Positions 56,111 to 64,000 of a DNA stretch of 64,000 bases are shown in pieces. The notes under the pieces are model-generated. The model was not told the origin of the DNA. It made no database searches and saw only the letters and a list, made by a program, of their open reading frames with translations. The DNA lies in contig CM039189.1 of NCBI GenBank assembly GCA_008360975.2, positions 10,854,056 to 10,918,055 of the forward strand. Direction: 5' to 3'. Positions within the stretch are counted from its first letter, which is position 1, and the number at the start of each line of letters is the position of its first letter. The DNA is from Lichenostomus cassidix. Lineage: Eukaryota > Chordata > Aves > Passeriformes > Meliphagidae. The position numbers were made by a program, and so were the translations under genes.

Positions 56111-59100
56111 GAGTTTCCTAACTATCTGCATGATTAGTTGTGGGATTCAGAGTGGAACAGAGTTGGTGGTTGGAGAGAGCTCTCCAGAGCACCACTGGGC
56201 TATAGTGCTAAGAAGCCACAAGAGAAATTCAGCTTTTCATTAGTGACAGTGGCATCTGCAGAGGTCCTGAGCTGGATTTGGTCCAGCTGAGGAGTGAAGC
56301 TGGCAGTCTCTGCTGAGACCAGAGCTTGGCATGTGTCTGGCCTGTCAAGACATTGTTTTGTGGTTCAGAGAACAACATGGACCTCAGCTGATCTACAGGG
56401 CTGGGGCTGGAAAACTTGGGGATCCAGGATCTGTGCCATTGGGAAACTCACCCATACAAATGGTCCTGTAGCCAGAATTTCAGTCTCCTGGTGGAGACCC
56501 TGGAAATGGTGGGGGAGGGGTCAAATTTGAAAAGTAAGCAATTTTCCAAATAATGAAATCCTGTGTGGAAGAGAATCATGTTTTGTGACCTACTTTAGTT
56601 AGATTTGCTTGTGACCTTTTCTAATTCTGGCTGATTTTGTTATTTAATGATTTGACCTTTGATTCTGTGAAGTCACTTCAGTGCTAAATGCAAAGATTTA
56701 ATAACTAGAACTGTTTGATAAGTGACCTTTATTACACAGCTATTTTTCTTTGCTAGAGAAATGGCACTGTTTTGCAAGTTCTAATTCACAGTTTTAATTA
56801 TCTTTTCTATTGTCTGTAAGCTTGCACAGGAAATGGAAAGGTCAGATATTTCATTTTCTTTACTGATTAAAATATAAGTGATCCTCAACAGTTACAATGT
56901 ATCATTCAGGGAAAAGATGGGACAATTTGTCAGTACCATGCCCAGCTGCTCTGCTGAGGACTTCTACATCCTTCTGGTCAGCAACAAGATGAATAATATT
57001 CTAGCAGCAATAATAGCTCAGCCCCCATGGTGTTTAGAGGTGAAATAAATGTCTAAGTACATGAAAAGCAAAGGAAAGGTGAATGGTTCTTAATGGTATT
57101 GTCTTTAACTCATATATCTATGGTGCAAGTGAATGAAGGTCTTGTGAGAGGTAAACCTTCATCTGATGTTGTGGGTCCAGAGAGGATAAGCAGTAACAGC
57201 ACAGGTTTCTGTGTGGTTCTGGCAATCTGTATCAATTCCACTGCTGCTGGACCATCTCTAGAGATGAGAGGGCAGCCTGGCATGCCTGGCAGATGCCTTT
57301 GTATTGTATGTGGAGTTATGTGTGTTACTGAAACCACCTCTCTTGTCTGTGACACTTAGAAACCAACACCACAAACCAGTTGCCTGTCTCCATATGGAGT
57401 TCAATGAATGAATATTGATGTGTGTTTCCTGACATGTGGAGGGAGATATGATGCAAAAATATGATGAAGACAGTAGATGATAGAGTTTGTGGAATATCTG
57501 TCATGGGTGTCAGTCAGTCTCCTAACTCTGTCTGGGATCTCTCTTGGGAAATACGCATATTGGGACATGTAAAATCTCTCTACATTGTAAAAAATATTTA
57601 TTCTGAGATAGAGCTGGGAGGGGGTTAGCCTCTGACTCTGTTCAAGAAGAGCAGATTATACGTTGACCTAGTGCAGGCATTCACTATTATGAAAGCACTT
57701 TATAAATTGGAACAAGATATATGAATCACAACAAAAGAGCTAGAAAACCAGGGGACACAGTTGCAGGAGTGAGTGTACTCAGTTTATTCAAGCAGAACAG
57801 TTGCACTCAGTGAATAGAAAATGTGCAATGCATTTCTAACTAAGGTCAGGAAATCAAACAATTCCAAATTTAAGAGAGCAACTCCATTTTAATGGAGAAG
57901 GAAGAATTTAGTGAAAAAAAGCAGCACTGAGCAGGAGAAAAATTTAATTGGAACCAGATTCTTGACCAAATTGGCTTTTCCTATCTAGCAGTTTCATATT
58001 CAGCATTTGTTAGTTTGAAAGTTCACCCTGAAAGCTATAAATTAATCTACTGGGACTGTAACAATTCACTTTGTGCTAGGATATGAGTTATGCCCGTGGA
58101 TTTGTTTAGGTCACCCAGCCATGTCCTCATAATGTATCTTAGAGAGAATTTCTGTAAGTAAGCAGTAAACAGAGAGACTGTTGTGTTCAGCTGCATCTCC
58201 TGGGATTTCATCCCTGCTGTCAGAGAGCCATGCAGGACAGCTCTCTAAAACTACAACAGCTATAAAAAATGTATGGCGTTCTGTAAAGGAAACATTGACA
58301 ATGCTTTTGCATTCAATCAGGAATCTTTAGCTACTGATGGAATGAGGAAAGAATGTTTTCCTGAACCAGCCACACGGAGAAATCAAATCAATCACAATAG
58401 AGAAATCAAAGCTTTGAAATTGTGAGATTTATTGCAGAAGTCTTGCAGGATGCACCTTAATTCAGTGCAATATTTGTCACCCAGAGATGAGATATTTTAG
58501 CTCTTATAGTTTGGCTCTCTTCAGGTGTTTGTCTCTTGTCCTTGCATTATTTCTCTTATCAAAGAATTTGATGTTTTGTCAGCAACCACATCCTAGGGTT
58601 ATAGTGGTCAAATGTAGGCAGGCTATTCATCTACATCAGCTAAATGAGGTGTGATTTTGAAGAGAAATAACCACAAGTCTGATCAGAAAAGCACCTAGCA
58701 TCCTGTCAGAGTAAATGTCCAAAGAACGTGAAGGGAATTGTTCCTAAAAAATATTAAACTGATGTCACTGGCTCCCAGTTGTGAGCATGACAGAAGATCA
58801 AATCTGTGACCATAAAAAAATAGTAGGTTATCTCTGACCTGGATGATCCTCTCTAGGTTTTTTTGATGGATCTAGTTTTCATTTTATTTCAGTTTCCAAC
58901 TGAACTTTTTATACAATCCAATTTAAATACAGGACATTTCCTTTTACTCAGTAGGTACAAAAGGACCAAAAGACATTTACTCTTTATACTCTGACAAATG
59001 GAATATCAGATAGGTCCCTATATCTCTGTTTGATAATTTTTCCTTTTTTCAATTCATACTAGAGTAATGGCACCCGAGAACATGATCAGGAAATACTGTC

Positions 59101-59740
59101 TTTGACTTCAGTTTTGTCAGGGATTAAATTCCAAGTTCAGGTGTCACCAGTCCATCTGCCTCTCATTTTTCATGGGTCATAACCACTCTCTGGAGAGAAC
59201 AACATATTCTCCTGACTACATATCTTTTCAACTGTAGTATTTTCATACTATTAGATTGCTTTTTAGAGTTACATCTCCCATTTGACTTCTGTCTCAAATT
59301 AGGGATCTATTCATTCAGACACCTAAACAGAGTTAGTGTACAGTTAAATTTCCAGCATTACTTTTTTAGTAGGTTTTTTCTTATTGCTGACAACGCCTTG
59401 TTAAAAGAGAAGCCATTGATCTAAATATTGTTTTCTGCTGCTTCTTTATTTCCTTGCTTTTAATGAAAAGAGTAACATTTAGAGAGGAAAAAGCAATGAT
59501 TGTTTGTATAGTTGACTTTTCAAGGTGGGAACAAAAGCAAAGATTGGAACTGCCTATTTCACTGAAAAGGTTTGCATTCAGAGCTTTGTAGTGGTAGAGT
59601 TTTTGAGCAGCTCTGCCACATGGGGATTGTGGTTTTGTTTTTTCAAAGAGAAGCATTGCTATCAATTTGTTGCACTGTTCCCGTCCTTCTTTTAACTGAA
59701 TTTTCAGTCTTCAAATTTTACAAGGAAAGACTTGCAGTAT

Positions 59741-59764
59741 ATATCATTGTTTCCTGTCTTGCAG
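59741..59764 (+). other. ST6GALNAC3: splice acceptor of the motif L exon
   Basis: The intron ends in a T-rich stretch with tgtttcctgtcttgcag, the AG at 59763-59764. A possible branch site is ttaac at 59692-59696, which is rather far (about 69 bases) from the exon; a closer non-consensus site may be used. The downstream frame continues the protein exactly (after KTQE comes PLHLDCDLC). Confidence 0.93.
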
Positions 59765-60174
59765 CCTCTACACCTTGACTGTGACCTCTGTGCCATTGTT
59801 TCAAACTCGGGACAGATGGCTGGCCAGAAGGTGGGAACCGAGATAGACAAGTCCTCCTGCATATGGAGGATGAACAATGCTCCCACAAAGGGCTACGAGG
59901 AAGATGTTGGGAAGAGGACAACCATCAGAGTGGTCTCTCACACGAGTGTGCCTCTCCTACTCAAGAATCCCGAGTACTTCTTCAAAGAAACCAACAACAC
60001 CGTTTACGTGATCTGGGGTCCTTTTCGAAACATGAGGAGGGATGGAAATGGCATTGTGTACAACATGCTGAAGAAAACTGTTGACAGCTACCCAACTGCC
60101 AAAATCTACGTGACAACGGAGAAGCGCATGAGTTACTGTGATGCGGTGTTTAAGAGGGAGACGGGAAAAGACCG
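59765..60174 (+). CDS. ST6GALNAC3: ST6GALNAC3 internal exon: sialyl motif L
   Basis: This 410-base exon codes for 136 full codons plus two bases of the next (an Arg codon, cg/n). It starts PLHLDCDLCAIVSNSG and carries the sialyl motif L that binds CMP-sialic acid in all GT29 enzymes: DLCAIVSNSGQM, then SSCIWRMNNAPTKGYEEDVG and RVVSHTS. The Cys in LCAIV is the one that, in the family, pairs with a Cys of motif S. Further on are LLKNPEYFF, an N-glycosylation sequon in KETNNTVYV (first Asn), VIWGPFRNMR, IVYNMLKKT, IYVTTEKRMSYCD and KRETGKDR. The match to mammalian ST6GALNAC3 is close along the whole exon. Motifs S, III and VS and the stop codon are in later exons outside the window. No stop, frameshift or missing key residue is seen, so the gene looks functional. 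If the donor were not used, translation would stop at 60176-60178. Closest alternatives, ST6GALNAC5 and 6, fit less well, most clearly in the anchor exon. Confidence 0.96.
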
Positions 60175-60180
60175 GTAAGT
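60172..60180 (+). other. ST6GALNAC3: splice donor of the motif L exon
   Basis: The sequence accg/gtaagt has a perfect consensus intron start at 60175-60180. The exon ends after the second base of an Arg codon (phase 2). Confidence 0.95.
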
Positions 60181-63100
60181 CTTAAATGTGAAGAACAATT
60201 ATAATGTTTGACAAAAGATGCATGAGAAAAGTCCATGTGGGATGCCAGCTACTAAATGAGTCCCCAGATATGTTTTTAATGGATTGTTATATGGGTTTGA
60301 CTGTTATAAGCACTTGATGAGGCAGCAGCTAGGCCCCATTTACCCCACCTACGCTACCTTCTGTTCGTTCCATTTCTGTTGGCTTGAATCCCAAAAATAT
60401 TGGATGTCTTCCTGAAATGTTTTCAAAGATGTGTGTTGTTTTCAGCTCAATTTACTATTGATTAAATTGACATTTTATTTGAAGTGGATAACCCTACACA
60501 AACAACATTTCCAAATGCACAACCTCAGGGTAATTCTGGATATTGTATTTTCTTCTCTGTTGAGATTCACTGTAGCTTTTCTTCAGACACAGACGTCAGG
60601 GTTATGCATTATTTCTTTTTCTTGGTGAAAATGTGTTACCAGTGATACTGGAATAGATTTAGGTTTTTACCAGTATTATACTGAAATTCTGTTTTCCATG
60701 CCTGAGAATGTGTGTTTATGCTGCTCAAGTGGAGGCTGTAAGAGGTGAAAGTGTGAGGGCCACTGTTCTGGTTAGTGTGTTCAAAGCAGAAATTGGATTT
60801 GTGGAATTAAGACCACAAATCTCAGGAATTTGTAATCAAGCTGCAAAAATTCAGGTCATCTGTGTTTTGGCATAGAAGAGCACCTGTCACACATACTCGC
60901 TTGAGCCAACTAGGAAGGAGTTTCTAGATCACTGCTGTGCCTTAATATTAATTTTGGAATTTGCACATCATGACTTGAGATTGAGAAGGACTGTTCCTAT
61001 TCTGACCATATTAAAGATACCGATATTCACAAGCAGCTTACCGTGGTCTGAAATTTTGACTTTGCTTTTGAAGTAGAAGAGCTTGTTATCTCCAATGTAC
61101 TTGTTTCACTGTGTTCTTAAACTAGTGGAATTTGGTGACAGTTGGTTTTTCCTGTTTTTCAAACGATTGAAACATAAGGAAGAGCTTGCCCCTCAGCTTG
61201 TTCACCATGTGCACATGTTGCAGCTGTGATTCTGGAGTTGGAGAGAGCTATGTCATGAAGGTGTCAAGGTTATCATGGCTTCTTTAGTTTAGCTGAACAA
61301 ATTGATGAACAGAGGCTAATAAATACACAAGATCCATTCTTCAAAAATGACCTTTAATAATCCAAGTCGCCCTGTTTACATATTAATCAAGCTAAATATG
61401 ATCATGGGAACATTATTGCACTGCTACACATAAATTTGTTTATATTTATGAGTCAGTCAGGTCACAGAGACTTTACAGTACTTCAGCAAAATCCTTATTG
61501 TGAGATCAGACCTTGAAAAAACCTCCTGTTTGTCCTCGTTCAATGTTTTTTCATCATTCAATGTCAAAGTATCCTTCTCTCCAGCCTAATCCATTCCTCT
61601 TCAACAAATTAACACATCTCAAGTTTTTATAGTTGCGCAATTAACACAATACAAATGCTTCTTTTCATGTCAAAAGCAGATTGAACTTCTCTCAGTGCTT
61701 ATAACAAAGTTCTTAGGCAGCCTCATGACAAAGTGGCCCATGTTCTTTCTCCTTAAGTTTCACGTTGCAAACAGCAATAAATTTTTACAAGCCAGTCTCA
61801 CGACCCATCACGTTGTTTATGCGTGTGCGTCCCTTCCACACCGAGAAAAAAACCCACCACTTCTCACAGTGGCAACCAGGTAACATCCTTGTATCTACTG
61901 CAACTCTCATTTTTAGTCCTACTTTGCCACATCAAATACTTAGTGATGTTTTTAACATCATTTAGTGCTCTTGTCAGCCAGAAACAAGGGAAATGATTGA
62001 TGCGTCACCAGCCAACACCTTCTGTATCTCAAGAAAACATCCTGCAGTTCCCTACTAATCAGGGACTTCAGTTTGGAAATGGTTTAATTTTCTGTAACAT
62101 CTTCAATTTGCAGGACCTGTCTTCTGTTTCTAGGGAGGGTCATGAGGCTGTTAGAGGTATGTGGCATTTGTGGGAGCAGTAAATGGAGAGCACAAGAGAT
62201 TTGTGGGTGATGAAAATGCTTTCACACATTGTGCCAGGCTATTATGATGCTGAGACAGACTTGGGTTCCTCAGCCAAATATTCCTTCAGTTCCTCAGAGA
62301 AACATCAGCCCTTGCTTGGAATATTAGATTGAATCGAGGTCTGTTTCGACATGTTTCCAGCAAAAATTCTGGCAGGAAACCAATTTCAACTCATATTTTA
62401 AAATGTATTGAGTGGATTGCAACTACATCTATTTTAGTTTAATCCTAAAATACTGTCTTTCTGTACAGTGTATGCTGCTAATGCATAGTAAGATTGCAAC
62501 AGATTTCTAGTCTGTCGAGCCTTTAATGAGTTTTCTGTTTCTACTCTTTGATGTACAGTCTTTTTAGGTAATTAGTGGGACTTTTCAGCAGTTTCATCCT
62601 TGTGGTGCTCAAGGTTTTAAAGGATGTTGTGAGAAGCAGCTAACAGGTATTTGCTGCAGTCACTTCTCTACTGCAGAAAAGCTCTGGTCCTGCACTGCTG
62701 ACGTGGGAACTCTATTCCTGACTTCACTGGGTGCAGGCTCAAAACCCACAGCTTTGGTATTGACAAATGGTTTATAACTGATGGCATGGAAAAAACAAGA
62801 ATTGCCTCTAAATGACTTCCAACAAACAGTGTTGTTTGTTTTGTAAGGAAGCATTTTTAAACTCTACAGCAGTACAAAATGCCCTCTGATATGGGCTATC
62901 CACACTGGGTTATTAACTTTGCATGAGTGTTAGGAATCTGGGGAACATATGTTCTTTCTGAGAGTCTTCGTTAGTGAAGCATTCGAGTTCAAGGTGGTGA
63001 ATGCTCATCCACTTTGAATAATTGTTGTACCTAAATAATATTCATTACCAGACATTCACAATTTTTCATTAATGCATTTTACTTGGTACTTCCCTAGAGG

Positions 63101-64000
63101 GAGCATAAAGCTGGCAGCTTCTTCCAGGGCTTCACTAATGTGCTAGTGTATTATATATATTGACTCAAGTGAAAGGATTTAAAGAAATATTAGATAATTA
63201 CTAAATGTGGAATCTTTGTATGTACCTCAATCCAGATAAGTGGTTCTAAAGCCATCTATATCTTTGCCATGCAATACAAATATAATGCAATATGATATAA
63301 TAACATTTAATTGGTAATAACACAGAAAACTGTAGGCTTCATTAAAGCAGCAAAGCTAATTCTGGTCTGATAAAGTGCACTGAGCATCCCTAAATAGGTT
63401 TTAATTAGCTGGCACCAAAGCTGCACCACCCTTAGGGAGGGTAAAATTAATGAAAACTAGCAGCAAATAGATCAATGCTACTGGATGTTCTTGCCTTAGG
63501 TGAAGGTGATGAGAAAGAAAGGAGTGTCTTTTAAGGATCATTTAGAAAACAGTCTGCGCTAAAAGTCACTTTCAACAAGCAATGCCGAAATAAATCTGTG
63601 CTAATATCAGTGGAGCAGTCCAATGTGACTGCAGGCTCCATTAGTGTTTATCCTACAAACACCTCAGGCTAACCCCTGAGCACTGCACCTTCTGGCAGTG
63701 CCTGTGACAGCCCAGCTCCACATGCCCTCTCGGGGCTGGCAGTGTGCTCAGAGCACTCCTGTCGCACTGCACGGGGAAGGCACTGAGCCCCAGCCAGCAC
63801 CAGTGCTGGGTGTGCTGATCCTGCTCAAGGCACAGCTGAACTGGGCGTTTGTAGTCACTCTTTTTGTGAGTAACTACTGAGATCTGCTGAAATTCCCAGT
63901 AGGACATGTGAGATGATGTTCTGAAACCCAGGCAGTTTGGTAGACAGTTGACTTTCCACACACACTGTCTGAACTCTGACAGCACCCATCCCATACAAAA
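60175..64000 (+). other. ST6GALNAC3: ST6GALNAC3 next intron (5' part)
   Basis: This is intron following the motif L exon, open at the right edge of the window. I see no further exon: no stretch translates to the motif S region of the enzyme. 63280-63500 may hold a conserved block. A locally GC-richer segment at 63660-63845 has no frame that resembles a protein. No transposon is recognisable here. Confidence 0.88.
63280..63500. promoter_or_regulatory. candidate conserved non-coding element
   Basis: Non-repetitive block with repeated homeodomain-like cores (catttaattggtaataac at 63304-63321, gcttcattaaag, agctaatt, ttttaattagctgg at 63399-63412, aaattaatgaaaac). It lies about 3.1 kb after the motif L exon. 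Possible enhancer; inferred from motif density only. Confidence 0.2.

Larger units (their letters stand above)
20240..59764 (+). other. ST6GALNAC3: ST6GALNAC3 large phase-0 intron (39,525 bases)
   Basis: This is the complete intron between the anchor exon and the motif L exon, with GT...AG ends. It contains three antisense CR1 remnants, a possible antisense tRNA-derived SINE head near 34351-34408, simple tracts at 20928-20940, 25655-25670, 26859-26904 and 33218-33231, and candidate conserved blocks at 27838-27965 and 55918-56110. I found no further exon, no nested gene and no RNA gene on either strand. Recognised transposon sequence is only a small share, in line with the low repeat content of bird introns. 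The longest open frames (for example 27221-27586 and 25068-25418 on opposite strands) show no family resemblance and are taken as chance. Confidence 0.9.

Noticed and set aside
20240..59764. Possibility of a nested gene, CRISPR array, tRNA or other RNA gene in the large intron.
   Set aside because: No array of spaced direct repeats, no intact tRNA boxes with cloverleaf, no CpG-rich promoter and no recognisable coding exon on either strand. A non-coding RNA without sequence hallmarks cannot be excluded by reading alone.

Overview
The window is AT-rich vertebrate nuclear DNA, almost certainly avian. Two signs support this: a long, recognisable CR1 retrotransposon fragment of the type that dominates bird genomes, and two exons of a standard vertebrate sialyltransferase. 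No bacterial, viral or organellar gene is present. Almost all open frames of 60-130 codons scattered through the window are chance frames in intron DNA.

The only protein-coding gene I can support is ST6GALNAC3 on the + strand, seen as two internal coding exons. The first (20045-20239, 65 codons) carries the membrane anchor and start of the stem. The second (59765-60174, 136 codons plus 2 bases) carries the rest of the stem junction and the sialyl motif L of the catalytic domain. Both have canonical AG/GT borders. The reading frame passes across a 39,525-base intron in phase 0 and leaves the second exon in phase 2. The start-codon exon must lie upstream of base 1, and the exons with motifs S, III and VS downstream of base 64000.

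Layout: 1-20044 is the 3' part of the intron before the anchor exon, with a sense CR1 (about 1300-2246), a possible antisense MIR-type SINE (about 3410-3505) and a better MIR-type SINE (about 15615-15740). 20240-59764 is one large intron with three antisense 5'-truncated CR1 copies (about 41300-41650, 44786-45245, 48838-49080), a possible tRNA-derived SINE head (34351-34408), short homopolymer and dinucleotide tracts, and several stretches that look like conserved non-coding elements. 60175-64000 is the start of the next intron and holds no gene I can see.

I found no CRISPR array, no RNA gene, no CpG island, no promoter and no second gene on either strand. I found no novel biological system. 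The observations worth checking are ancient SINE fossils, candidate enhancers inside the large introns, and an internal deletion in the CR1 copy.
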